Source of the DNA: Corynebacterium afermentans subsp. lipophilum
GTDB lineage: Bacteria; Actinomycetota; Actinomycetes; Mycobacteriales; Mycobacteriaceae
NCBI RefSeq assembly: GCF_030408375.1
Contig: NZ_CP046530.1
Location: forward strand, 1,736,001-1,800,000
DNA length: 64,000 bases
Reading direction: 5' to 3'
Positions within the stretch are counted from its first letter, which is position 1. The number at the start of each line of letters is the position of its first letter. Of the stretch, positions 26,101-34,226 are shown piece by piece. A program made the translations under genes and the position numbers. Below the pieces are notes generated by a model that saw nothing but the letters and a program-made list of their open reading frames with translations, had not been told where the DNA came from and searched no databases.

Positions 26101-29100
26101 GGACAACGGCGCCACCCCGAAGGCGGAAGACTCCATCGCCGACATCGCATCGCTGCCGAAGGGCACCACGTTCGAATGGGAGGAAGTGCCCGACACCTCC
26201 TCGCCGGGGTCAAAGGACGCCGTTGTGGTGGTCACCTACCCCGACGGGTCCACCGAAAAGATCCCGGTGAGCGTTGTTGTGCGCACGCAGGCCGACGCGC
26301 TCACCCCCGAGAGCCAGGACCACACCGTGGACAACGGCAGCACGTTGGACCCGAAGGACTCCATCACCAACGCGGGCGACCTGCCGGAGGGCACCAAGTT
26401 CGCCTTTGAGACGCAGCCTTCGACCAACAAACCAGGCACGTACACCACCAACGTCATCGTCACCTACCCCGACGGCAGCGTGGACACAGTGCCGGTGAAG
26501 GTCACCGTGCGCCCGCTTTCGGACACCACTGACCCGAAGGGCGCCGACATCACCGTCGACAACGGCCAAGCAGTCACCCCGGAAGACGTGCTGACAAACG
26601 AGGCCGACTTGCCGGAAGGCACCACGCTCGCGCTGGAGAACCCGGTGGACACCTCGAAGCCGGGCAAGCAAGAGGTCACCGTGGTTGTCACCTACCCGGA
26701 CGGCTCCACCGAGAAGGTCACCACAACCGTCACGGTGCGCCCGCAGGCGGACAGCAACTCCCCCGTGGGCCAGGACATCGACGTGGTCGAAGGCGCCGAG
26801 GCGTACCCCGAGTCGGCGATCACCAACAACGGCGACCTGCCCGCCGGCACCACCTTTACCTGGGCCACCGAGCCGGACACCAGCGCAACCGGCACCCAGG
26901 ACGCGGTCGTGCGCGTGACCTACCCGGACGGCTCCACCGAGGACGTGCCGGTTAAGGTCAACGTCACACCGAAGCCCGCCGAGCCGATGAACACGACCAA
27001 CGATCCGGCTGGCCAGGATGTCACCGTCAAGGCCACCAGCGCGCTGAACGCCCGCGATGCCGTGGCAGACGCGGACTCGCTGCCGGCTGGCACGCACTTC
27101 GAGTTTGTCAACCCGCCGTCGACGGACAAGCCCGGCACGTTCGACAACGTCGAAGTGCGCGTGGTGTACCCGGACGACACGGTCGACACCATCACCGTGA
27201 CGGTCACCGTCACCCAGCTTGCAGACGACTACGCCCCCGCCGCCGCGGAACAGACCGTGGACAACGGCGCCACCCCGGACGCCGCCGCATCCATCGGCAA
27301 CCTTTCGGACCTGCCGGCCGGCACGAAGGTGGAATGGGACAGCACGCCTGACACCTCCTCCCCCGGCGACAAGACCGGCACCGTGAAGGTGACCTACCCC
27401 GACGGCTCCACCGACACCGTCGAGGTCACCGTCACCGTGCGGCCGCAGGCCGACACCTCCACGCCCGCACCCAAGGTGCGCACCGTGGAAAACGGCGCCA
27501 AGGACCTGCGCCCGGAGGACTCCATCGCCAACACCGACGACCTGCCCGGCGCGACCTACACCTGGCAGACGCCACCAGATACCAGCAAGCCCGGCGTCCA
27601 GGACGTCTCCATCACCGTCACCTACCCGGACGGCTCCTCCGAGGAGGTCACAACCCAGATCGTTGTGAGCCCACTTGCAGACGCGAACGAGCCGACTGGC
27701 CAGCCGCAGACGGTGGATAGGGATGCTGCGGTGGACCCGAAGGCGTCGATAAGCAACGCAAACGACCTGCCCGAAGGCACCACCTTTACCTTCGAATCCC
27801 ACGTAGACACCGCGACCTCCGGCACCAAGGACGCGGTGGTGCTGGTGACCTACCCGGACGGCTCCGTCGACCGCGTCAGCGTGCAGGTCAACGTACGCAC
27901 CGACGAGCAGTACTACGCCCCCGCCGGCAGAACGCAGACCGTCAACATCGGCGAAGACCCCGCGCCTGCCGCCTCCATTGTGAACCCGGATTCGCTGCCG
28001 GTGGGCACCAAGCTGACGTGGGAGAGCGCACCGGATACCTCGAGCAGCGGTGTGAAGGACGCCGTGGTGCGCGTGGAGTACCCCGACGGGACCAGCGAAA
28101 CCGTGAGCGTGACCGTTAGCGTCCGCTCCAACGAGCAGCAGTACACCCCGCACGCGGGGCTGCAGGTGGTGGACAAGGGCGCGCAGCCGCAGGCCGCCGA
28201 CTCCGTGGACAACGCCGGCGAGCTTCCCGACGGCACCGAGTTCACCTGGGTGTCCACGCCCGACACCTCCTCGCCCGGCCAGAAGACCGGCGAAGTGCTG
28301 GTGACCTACCCGGACGGCACCACGGAGACCCTCCCGGTCGTGGTTCAGGTGCGCGACGACGCCGCGATGCACGAGCCCACAGCCACCGACCAGGTGGTCA
28401 ACCAGGGCGAGGCCGCCGACCCGCGCGCGTCGGTGTCCGGCGACCTGCCGGACGGCACGAACCTCACCTGGGAGCAGCCGGTGGACACCTCGACATCCGG
28501 CGTGAAGGACGCCGTTGTCGTGGTGACCTACCCGGACGGCTCCGTTGACCGCGTGCCGACGAAGGTCATCGTGCGCACCCACACCGACCAGCACGACGCT
28601 GCCGGCCAGGACATCACCGCTGTCGAAGGCGCCGACGCGCCGCCGGCGCGCACCGCCATCGCCAACGTGGCGGAGCTGCCGGCCGATGCCGTCTACACGT
28701 GGTCGGTCGCGCCGGATACCTCTGCAACCGGCGACGTCCCGGCCGTCGTGCTGGTGACCTACCCGGACGGCACGGTGGACCGCGTCCCGGTCACCGTCCA
28801 CGTTGTCGCGGCGCCGAAGACCCCGATGAACGAGCAGCACACCCCGAGCGCTGGCGAGCAGACCGTCAACGTCGGCGACAGCGTCGTGCCGCGCGCTTCC
28901 GTGGGCAACGTGGACGACCTGCCGGCTGGCACCCACTTCGAGTTCACTCAGCCGGTGGACACCTCCACCCCGGGCAATAAGGACGCCGAGGTGCTGGTGA
29001 CCTACCCCGACGGCACGACCGACACTGTGAAGGTCACCGTTGCCGTGCGCTCCCAGGCCGACCAGTTCTCCCCGGAGGGCCAGCCGCAGAGCACCAACAA

Positions 29101-31900
29101 CGGACAAGTGCCGGCGGCCACCGGCTCGATTGCCAACGCCTCCGAGCTGCCTGCCGGCACCACGGTGACCTGGAAGACCGAGCCGGACGTCTCCGCCCCG
29201 GGCGACAAAGACGCCGAGGTGCTTGTGACCTACCCCGACGGTTCCACTGAGACCGTGAAGGTGAAGGTCAGCGTCCGCGAGCAGTCCGAGCAGTTCAACC
29301 CGGCCGGTAAGGACCAGTCCGTGAAGGAGGGCGATGCCCCTGAGGCGTCCGCGTCTATTGCCAACCCGGAGCTGCTCCCCGAGGGCACCACGATTACTTG
29401 GGAGGACGCGCCGGACACCTCTACCCCGGGCACGAAGGATGCCACGGTGGTGGTGACCTACCCGGACGGCACCACCGACAAGGTCAACGTCCACGTTGCC
29501 GTAGGTTCCATGAACGACCAGCACGACCCGGTTGGAAAGGACCAGAGCGTCACCAGCGGCGATGTGCCGCAGGCCGGAAACTCCGTGGCGAACGTGGCCG
29601 ACCTGCCCGCGGGGACCACATTCGGCTGGGAAACCGCCCCGGACACCTCTACTCCGGGCGCAAAGCAGGCCACGGTGGTGGTGACCTACCCGGACGGCTC
29701 CATCGACACCGTGGATGTCACCGTTGACGTGGCAAGCCAGGCCGACACGCACGACCCGCAGGGCCAGGGCATCCAGGCCGTGGTGGACACTCCTGCGCCG
29801 AACGCCGCCACCGCTATCGCCAACGCGTCCGACCTGCCGGCCGGCACCACCATCACCTGGGACAGCGAGCCCGACACCTCCACACCTGGCACCACTACCG
29901 CGACTGTGGTGGTGACCTACCCGGACAAGACCGAGGACCGGGTGCCGGTGGAGGTCACCGTCATCGAGGCACCTTCGACTCCGATGAACGAGTCCCACCA
30001 GCCTGTCACCCGCCCGGTATTTACGCAGCAGCTTGTCGACGCCCCTTCGGCCACCACCGCCGTCGTCAACGCCGACACCTTCCCGCCGGGCACCCACATC
30101 AAGTGGACCACCGAGCCGGACACCTCCGTGCCCGGCGAGCAGACAGCGTCGATCACCGTGACCTACCCGGACGGCACCAAGGACGTCGTGGAGACCACCC
30201 TGACCGTGGGTGAATCGCTGTCCACCACGCACACCCCGTTCTGGAACCAGACCCACGCCCAGCCAGGCGCCAAGGTGACCTTGCCGCAGGTCGGCGACCA
30301 CGCCATGCCGGAGGGCACCACCTTCACCGTGGATAACCCGGAGTTCGTCATCGCCGACGACGGCACCGCCTACGTCACCCTGCCTGCGGATGCGGCACCG
30401 GGCGATGTCTTTACCACCACCGTGACCATCCGCTACCCGGACGGCTCGTACGAGACGGAGGAAATCCGGGTCACCGCCGAGATGCCCTACAACCCGGGCT
30501 ACGGCGACCCCGTCGCCGCCGCGCTCGGCGGTTCCGGCACGGCGCTTTTGACCTTCGAGGTCGCTCCGGATGTCTCCGAGGCTCACATCACCGCTACGCA
30601 CGACCACAACGGGCTGTGGCAGATCTCCGACCCGGACACCCGCGGCAACATCACCGCAGTGGGTCCGACGCTGGAGGCGCTGGCGAAGCTGTACACCGGC
30701 AAGGAGTCGGTCGCGGAGCTCGCATCGCTTTTCGACGCCTCCGCCGACGTCACCGTCACCTACCGCCCAGGCGTGCCCGCCGACGAGGACGTCACCGCCC
30801 GGTTTACTCTCGTGGCGGTCGACGGCACGCCGATGGCGCAGGTCTCCGACTGGGACGGCGACGGTGTGTCCAACGAGGACGAGGTGAACAAGGGCACCAA
30901 CCCGTTCGACCCGGCATCTGTGCCGGCCGAGCCCGCTCCCGTGCCTGAAGATCCCACCGACGTCTACCCACCGGAGGTGACCGTCACCCCGGGCGGCACC
31001 ACTGAGATCCCGGCGCCGGCACTGCCAGATGACGCCACCGTCACCCCGGCACCCAGCGTGCCCGACTGGGTCGACGTCAAACCCGACGGCAACGTCATCG
31101 TCACCCCGCCGGAAGACGTCAAGCCGGGCACCTACCCCGTCGAGGTCGAAATCACCCGCCCCGACAAGGACCCGAGCAAGGCCACCATCGACGTCACCGT
31201 CACCGAGCCCGAAAAGCCCACCGACGTCTACCCGCCGGAGGTGACCGTTACCCCGGGCGGCACCACTGAGATCCCGGCGCCGGCACTGCCTGACGACGCC
31301 ACCGTCACCCCGGCACCCAGCGTGCCCGACTGGGTCGACGTCAAACCCGACGGCAACGTCATCGTCACCCCGCCGGAAGACGTCAAGCCGGGCACCTACC
31401 CCGTCGAGGTCGAAATCACCCGCCCCGACAAGGACCCGAGCAACGCGGTCATCGACGTCACCGTCACCGAGCCCGCTCCGGTGCCCGAAAAGCCCACCGA
31501 CACGGCCCCTGCGCCGTCTGGGTCCTCGGCACTGACGGAGGAGGAGCGCGGTCGCTGCATCGCCACCGGCGTCGGGTTCGGGCTGCCGCTGCTCGCACTG
31601 ATCCCGATCGCGATCGGCTCGCAGGTCAGTTTGCCGTGGGTCGACGAGTTCTCGCAGCAGGCAAGCGCAGCGCTGCAGGACTTCAACACCCAGCTGCAGC
31701 AGAAGACGGGCTTGTACAACCCGGATGTTGCGCAACAGGTGGACAGCATCAACCGCCAGTTGCAGGCGTTCGGCCGCGAGCACGAGACAGTGATCAGCGG
31801 CGCCGGCGCGGTCGCCGTGGCAGCGCTCGTTGTCACGCTGCTGTGGAAGAACTGCACCCCGGGCGAGAAACTGAGCTCCGAGTCCAGCAGCCAGAAGTAG
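23147..31900 (+). CDS. Giant secreted Rib/alpha-like repeat surface protein, 2,917 aa
   Basis: The TTG start has AGAAGGA seven bases upstream. A Sec signal peptide (1-33) precedes an N-terminal region (about 35-490) resembling corynebacterial adhesin heads, including an SdrD B-like stretch (TISGFVWMDT, DGDTNLEGYNVFA). A variant Rib unit (about 560-660) is followed by 22 tandem Rib-like repeats of about 77 aa (663-2355), most with PxGTxxxW, PDTSxPG and VTYPDGS, then another variant unit to about 2446. A thrombospondin-3-like calcium motif (DWDGDGVSNEDEV, 2568-2592) and two near-identical 88-aa Pro-rich repeats (2603-2776) follow. The C-terminus has two hydrophobic segments (2808-2827, 2882-2900) with a Cys beside each and no LPxTG, so it is probably held in the membrane rather than sorted. 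Likely role: adhesion or surface stalk (inferred). Confidence 0.9.
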   Translation: MSTHLTSRRRGTSIAAAALALATVAPLTHAVASPDTAPEAEAVTNSSPADSKWSAPAGTIDADAIKNGYVNSATDLTNAGSLLSGRVGVMESTAPSSISDSMGLNGVTVFMQFRDSDGTLSPVYAAQSQALAGQAAGAYAFDLRMRDANGNLVKDKKGNYVSFYDANGKPHLFNASGVGNGQQAYRLWVAEKDLVNPDTGNQYVYTRQSGGIVPNSWVGVAPGSGQYPADASGMFQLVGQNIQRTGIFLTEVVDPAKSYMSAPNVKVDPLGPLNNPATTLSVTDTISGFVWMDTLKGDRKVGPPTRNTGDGDTNLEGYNVFASVLTPEAQKRVEAIEKDSKITLAQRAGAIKAMLEEMRAAGKEPIAVTVTGKTDKNGQYTLRTGYKELSGNSRMYMWITDQNGQQVNAYSPFPTPVFQEYNDNAGEAPHPAAAIVPGMNPAPDNFYNFGFAVVPYGPVKLDIPNYDQLLNPSPLNGTAQLNVTGTLPPVPGNRIVWRNETTGEVVKECPVSSLSDANACTFPVSTDPTAAAGTVYSATLYSGIDDLLASDSFIVAKGQNAVSQPAYRAKETFPGKAVTLNQTDTSVPADTKFTFGTPADASGAPVSGWTTQAASDAGTGGFTANPPAGTAPGEYTIPVQVVYPDGSQETVFAKVTVTPPQQAEEFTPQGQTTEAIVGTSVPEARSAIANVVDLPADATYSWETPPSTDKEGDFPAVVLVTYPDGSVDRVEVTVRITPAPAKPLNQTNDPAGQDQTVNLGDTPNAHAAIANADEMPAGTFYRFESPVDTSTSGDKQAYVIVTYPDDTVDRVPVTVHVRTQAEQFDPSGTQQTVDNGAEVDPEASISNASELPEGTTFEFEKAPDTTTPGTKDVVVVVTYPDGSVDKVPVKVTVTPQNEQYAPQPAAQVVDQNTTLAPELSLLPNQQLPDGTRIEWATTPDTSTPGTKDGVVRVTYPDGTTDEVKVQVEVRTQADQYAPAAKTQTVDNGATPKAEDSIADIASLPKGTTFEWEEVPDTSSPGSKDAVVVVTYPDGSTEKIPVSVVVRTQADALTPESQDHTVDNGSTLDPKDSITNAGDLPEGTKFAFETQPSTNKPGTYTTNVIVTYPDGSVDTVPVKVTVRPLSDTTDPKGADITVDNGQAVTPEDVLTNEADLPEGTTLALENPVDTSKPGKQEVTVVVTYPDGSTEKVTTTVTVRPQADSNSPVGQDIDVVEGAEAYPESAITNNGDLPAGTTFTWATEPDTSATGTQDAVVRVTYPDGSTEDVPVKVNVTPKPAEPMNTTNDPAGQDVTVKATSALNARDAVADADSLPAGTHFEFVNPPSTDKPGTFDNVEVRVVYPDDTVDTITVTVTVTQLADDYAPAAAEQTVDNGATPDAAASIGNLSDLPAGTKVEWDSTPDTSSPGDKTGTVKVTYPDGSTDTVEVTVTVRPQADTSTPAPKVRTVENGAKDLRPEDSIANTDDLPGATYTWQTPPDTSKPGVQDVSITVTYPDGSSEEVTTQIVVSPLADANEPTGQPQTVDRDAAVDPKASISNANDLPEGTTFTFESHVDTATSGTKDAVVLVTYPDGSVDRVSVQVNVRTDEQYYAPAGRTQTVNIGEDPAPAASIVNPDSLPVGTKLTWESAPDTSSSGVKDAVVRVEYPDGTSETVSVTVSVRSNEQQYTPHAGLQVVDKGAQPQAADSVDNAGELPDGTEFTWVSTPDTSSPGQKTGEVLVTYPDGTTETLPVVVQVRDDAAMHEPTATDQVVNQGEAADPRASVSGDLPDGTNLTWEQPVDTSTSGVKDAVVVVTYPDGSVDRVPTKVIVRTHTDQHDAAGQDITAVEGADAPPARTAIANVAELPADAVYTWSVAPDTSATGDVPAVVLVTYPDGTVDRVPVTVHVVAAPKTPMNEQHTPSAGEQTVNVGDSVVPRASVGNVDDLPAGTHFEFTQPVDTSTPGNKDAEVLVTYPDGTTDTVKVTVAVRSQADQFSPEGQPQSTNNGQVPAATGSIANASELPAGTTVTWKTEPDVSAPGDKDAEVLVTYPDGSTETVKVKVSVREQSEQFNPAGKDQSVKEGDAPEASASIANPELLPEGTTITWEDAPDTSTPGTKDATVVVTYPDGTTDKVNVHVAVGSMNDQHDPVGKDQSVTSGDVPQAGNSVANVADLPAGTTFGWETAPDTSTPGAKQATVVVTYPDGSIDTVDVTVDVASQADTHDPQGQGIQAVVDTPAPNAATAIANASDLPAGTTITWDSEPDTSTPGTTTATVVVTYPDKTEDRVPVEVTVIEAPSTPMNESHQPVTRPVFTQQLVDAPSATTAVVNADTFPPGTHIKWTTEPDTSVPGEQTASITVTYPDGTKDVVETTLTVGESLSTTHTPFWNQTHAQPGAKVTLPQVGDHAMPEGTTFTVDNPEFVIADDGTAYVTLPADAAPGDVFTTTVTIRYPDGSYETEEIRVTAEMPYNPGYGDPVAAALGGSGTALLTFEVAPDVSEAHITATHDHNGLWQISDPDTRGNITAVGPTLEALAKLYTGKESVAELASLFDASADVTVTYRPGVPADEDVTARFTLVAVDGTPMAQVSDWDGDGVSNEDEVNKGTNPFDPASVPAEPAPVPEDPTDVYPPEVTVTPGGTTEIPAPALPDDATVTPAPSVPDWVDVKPDGNVIVTPPEDVKPGTYPVEVEITRPDKDPSKATIDVTVTEPEKPTDVYPPEVTVTPGGTTEIPAPALPDDATVTPAPSVPDWVDVKPDGNVIVTPPEDVKPGTYPVEVEITRPDKDPSNAVIDVTVTEPAPVPEKPTDTAPAPSGSSALTEEERGRCIATGVGFGLPLLALIPIAIGSQVSLPWVDEFSQQASAALQDFNTQLQQKTGLYNPDVAQQVDSINRQLQAFGREHETVISGAGAVAVAALVVTLLWKNCTPGEKLSSESSSQK
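25133..30211 (+). repeat. 22 tandem Rib-like coding repeats, about 231 bp each
   Basis: Each unit encodes about 74-82 residues with shared anchors: QxVDNG, SIxNAxxLPxGT, PDTSxPGxKD and VTYPDGSxDxVxVxV. The units are clearly diverged at DNA level, so they are old or diversifying rather than recently amplified. Units 1, 8, 16 and 21 end in a longer linker with PLN or PMN instead of the usual VRxQ ending. Confidence 0.9.
30953..31474 (+). repeat. Two near-identical 264-bp tandem repeats near the 3' end of the giant gene
   Basis: The period is 264 bases (copy 1 from 30953, copy 2 from 31217). The copies differ by only a few bases through most of their length and diverge slightly at the 3' end (AAGGCCACC versus AACGCGGTC). 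They encode VYPPEVTVTPGGTTE through RPDKDPS units. The high identity points to a recent duplication or gene conversion. Confidence 0.9.
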
Positions 31901-31910
31901 CTGCGTTTGC

Positions 31911-33476
31911 TTAGTCGTTGGGGAAGATGACGGGGACGCCCTCCCGCGTGGCTACCGGGCGGCCGCGCGGTGGGCCGCCTTCCACAACGACGACGATCTG
32001 GGCCCACTCCGGCACCGGCTCCACCGCATCGATGGTGTCCACCACGTGGGCGCGCAGCCCGGACGGATCCACAGGCGCGGGGTTTTCGGGTGTCGCGAAC
32101 ACCACCAGGCAGGCGGCCGCCGCGCACACGGTGGCGCGGGGGCGGCCCGCCAAAAACCCGGCGAGCACCCACCCGTAGGCCACCAAGGCCGCAAGCGGGG
32201 TCGCCGACACCGTCGCGCCGGGCAGTCCCGCGCCGATGCGTGCGACCGTGTGCACCCACCACGCCATCGGCTCCACGCACCACAGCACCGGCACCTCCAG
32301 GCCGCCAGGCAGCAGTGAGCAGACCGCGGCAACGAGGCCGAGCACCGTCACCGGCCCGACCACGGGTGCCACCAGCACGTTGGCGCCGACGGAGACCAGC
32401 GAGACTCTGTCCGCCATCAGCGCCACAATCGGCATGGTGGCCAGGTCCGCCGCCACGGCCACGGCCAGTGCCCGCACAAGGACGTCCGGCCAGGCGGTCA
32501 CCGCCAGCGCGCGGTAAAGCAGTGGGTAGAGCGCCACGATGCCCGCCGTCGCCGCCACCGACAGGGCGAACCCGTAGTGCACCGCAAGGTCCGAATCCAC
32601 CAGCACCAACCCGACGACGGATAGGCACAGCGCGTGGATGGGCTCGGCTTGCCGGGAGGCAAGCACCGCCACCAGCCCCACCAGGCCGGACACTGAGGCG
32701 CGCAGCACGCTCGGCTCCGGCCCCACCAGCGCGGCGTAGATCAAAAGCGCCACCGCCGAGGCGGCGATCCTGCCGCGCAGCCCCGCGCCTATCGCGGCCG
32801 CCGCCACCGTGGCAAAGGTGGCCACAATCGCGATATTCGCCCCAGATACCGCCGACAAATGGGATAGACCGGTGTCGATGTACGTCTGTTGTTCGGCGGC
32901 GGGTTGCAGGGAGACGTCGCCAAGCACCATGCCCGGGATGAGCCCGCGCGCACCTTCGCCCACCTGCGCCTCCACCGCCGCGGCGAAGGTGGAGCGCACG
33001 TGGTGCGCGAACGCCGCCAAACCTTCAGGCGGGCCGAGGACCTCGACGTGGCCGTCGAGCACGAAAGGGTTCACACCCGGCACGCCGGACTCCTTGGACA
33101 CACCACGGCCCACCACCTGCGCGCCGGAAACCGCGCCGTCCGGCAGCTCGTCGGCGAACACCGGCATCGTCGACGGCTTGCCCGGCACTCGCACACGCAC
33201 CAGGTAGGCGCCCGTGTCCGTCTGCTTCGGGGTGCCGCTGATCGTGCCCACGACCTCGGAGGCGGGGGCGCTTGCGCGGGCGCGCACCGCAGCTGTCAGC
33301 GTTGCCGCCGCGCCGAGGCCTGCGGTGAGCACAGCCTGGCCCGGCTCGCGCGCGGTCAGACAAAACACGGCGAGGACCCCGGCGACGAGAAGCGCCGCCC
33401 AGACTCCGAAGAGGATGCAGCACGCCGCCGCGGCCCACACCGCCAGCGCCGCCGGCACCAGCCGCAGCTCCGACAC
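31911..33476 (-). CDS. comEC: ComEC/Rec2-family DNA uptake channel protein
   Basis: The 521-residue membrane protein starts with hydrophobic segments and an OB-like extracellular region (about 60-150). The competence domain follows, with the signature LSHLSAVSGANIAI (near 230) and several transmembrane helices to about 440. In other bacteria it carries single-stranded DNA across the membrane during transformation. The metallo-beta-lactamase-like domain of long ComEC proteins (HxHxDH) is absent; the last 65 residues contain only short conserved pieces. This shorter form is common in actinobacteria. It starts with GTG, three bases after comEA, so they form one unit. Confidence 0.88.
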   Translation of the reverse strand: MSELRLVPAALAVWAAAACCILFGVWAALLVAGVLAVFCLTAREPGQAVLTAGLGAAATLTAAVRARASAPASEVVGTISGTPKQTDTGAYLVRVRVPGKPSTMPVFADELPDGAVSGAQVVGRGVSKESGVPGVNPFVLDGHVEVLGPPEGLAAFAHHVRSTFAAAVEAQVGEGARGLIPGMVLGDVSLQPAAEQQTYIDTGLSHLSAVSGANIAIVATFATVAAAAIGAGLRGRIAASAVALLIYAALVGPEPSVLRASVSGLVGLVAVLASRQAEPIHALCLSVVGLVLVDSDLAVHYGFALSVAATAGIVALYPLLYRALAVTAWPDVLVRALAVAVAADLATMPIVALMADRVSLVSVGANVLVAPVVGPVTVLGLVAAVCSLLPGGLEVPVLWCVEPMAWWVHTVARIGAGLPGATVSATPLAALVAYGWVLAGFLAGRPRATVCAAAACLVVFATPENPAPVDPSGLRAHVVDTIDAVEPVPEWAQIVVVVEGGPPRGRPVATREGVPVIFPND

Positions 33477-33479
33477 CGC

Positions 33480-34124
33480 TTACAGCCCCACCATGTCGCG
33501 CATGGCCTCGAACTTCGCAGGCCCGATGCCGCGGACATCCGTGAGCTGCTCCACCGCGGTAAACGGCCCGTTGGCCTCCCGGTGGGCCACGATCGCCGCC
33601 GCGGTCGCCTCCCCCACCCCGGGCAGCACGGTCAGCTCGGAGGCGGACGCGTTATTCAGCGACACCGTTCCAGTGTCAGGCGCGGCCGCTCCTCCGCCGC
33701 CTGCCGGGGGCGCCGCGCCGACGGCCTGGACGTGGATCTGCTGGCCGTCCACAAGCAGCTGCGCCTGGTTGTGCGCCAACAAATCCGCGTGCGGCAGCGG
33801 CTGCGCGATCTGCAGGGCGTCGGCGATACGGGAGCCCTGGTTCAGCGTCATCAGCCCCGGGTTGGCCACCTCCCCCACCACGGCCACGACTACCACCCCG
33901 CTGACCTCCGTCGGCGAGGCCACCTGCTCCCACGAAACGTCCTCATCCGACCCGCCGCCGCCACGCAGCAGCGCCCACGCACCCACTACAACCAGCAGCG
34001 CGACCACCGCCGCGGCGGCCGGCTTCACCGGCACGGACACACGCGGCGCGGGATAGCGCACGGCAAGCAGGTCCTCCTCCCCGGTTGGCCGGGTGAGTTC
34101 CTGGAGACGGTCGATGGCGTTCAT
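33480..34124 (-). CDS. comEA: ComEA-like helix-hairpin-helix DNA-binding protein
   Basis: The 214-residue protein has a cytoplasmic N-terminus (about 1-35), one membrane helix (AAAAVVALLVVVGAWALL), a SLBB-like domain (VVVAVVGEVANPGLMTL, near 77-95) and a C-terminal pair of helix-hairpin-helix motifs (NNASASELTVLPGVGEATAAAI and VRGIGPAKFEAM). It holds DNA outside the membrane and passes it to ComEC. ATG 34124 is preferred because a -10-like TAGCGT ends seven bases upstream (leaderless pattern); a GTG three codons earlier is also possible. No other competence genes are in the window. Confidence 0.85.
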   Translation of the reverse strand: MNAIDRLQELTRPTGEEDLLAVRYPAPRVSVPVKPAAAAVVALLVVVGAWALLRGGGGSDEDVSWEQVASPTEVSGVVVVAVVGEVANPGLMTLNQGSRIADALQIAQPLPHADLLAHNQAQLLVDGQQIHVQAVGAAPPAGGGGAAAPDTGTVSLNNASASELTVLPGVGEATAAAIVAHREANGPFTAVEQLTDVRGIGPAKFEAMRDMVGL

Positions 34125-34177
34125 GCCCGGCACGCTAAGCCCGACAGCCGCGCGCCGGAAGCCCCCAACCGAAAACC

Positions 34178-34225
34178 TGTGGATAACGTTGTTGCAACGT
34201 CACCGATTAGGGCGGGTTATCCACA
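34178..34225. promoter_or_regulatory. Two inverted consensus DnaA boxes around a central palindrome
   Basis: TGTGGATAAC (34178-34187) and its exact complement GTTATCCACA (34216-34225) each contain the consensus DnaA box TTATCCACA. Between them lies another dyad, ACGTTG-TTG-CAACGT (34186-34200). The block fills the gap between the comEA start and the degV stop. On the minus strand it could also fold as a hairpin followed by GGTTTTC and act as a weak degV terminator. Confidence 0.6.
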
Positions 34226-34226
34226 C

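Noticed and set aside
26210..31783. Open reading frame of 1,857 codons on the strand opposite the giant surface gene
   Set aside because: It is a by-product of the GC-rich third positions and repeats of the real gene; its translation is low-complexity His/Arg/Gly/Val without any domain and has no ribosome site.
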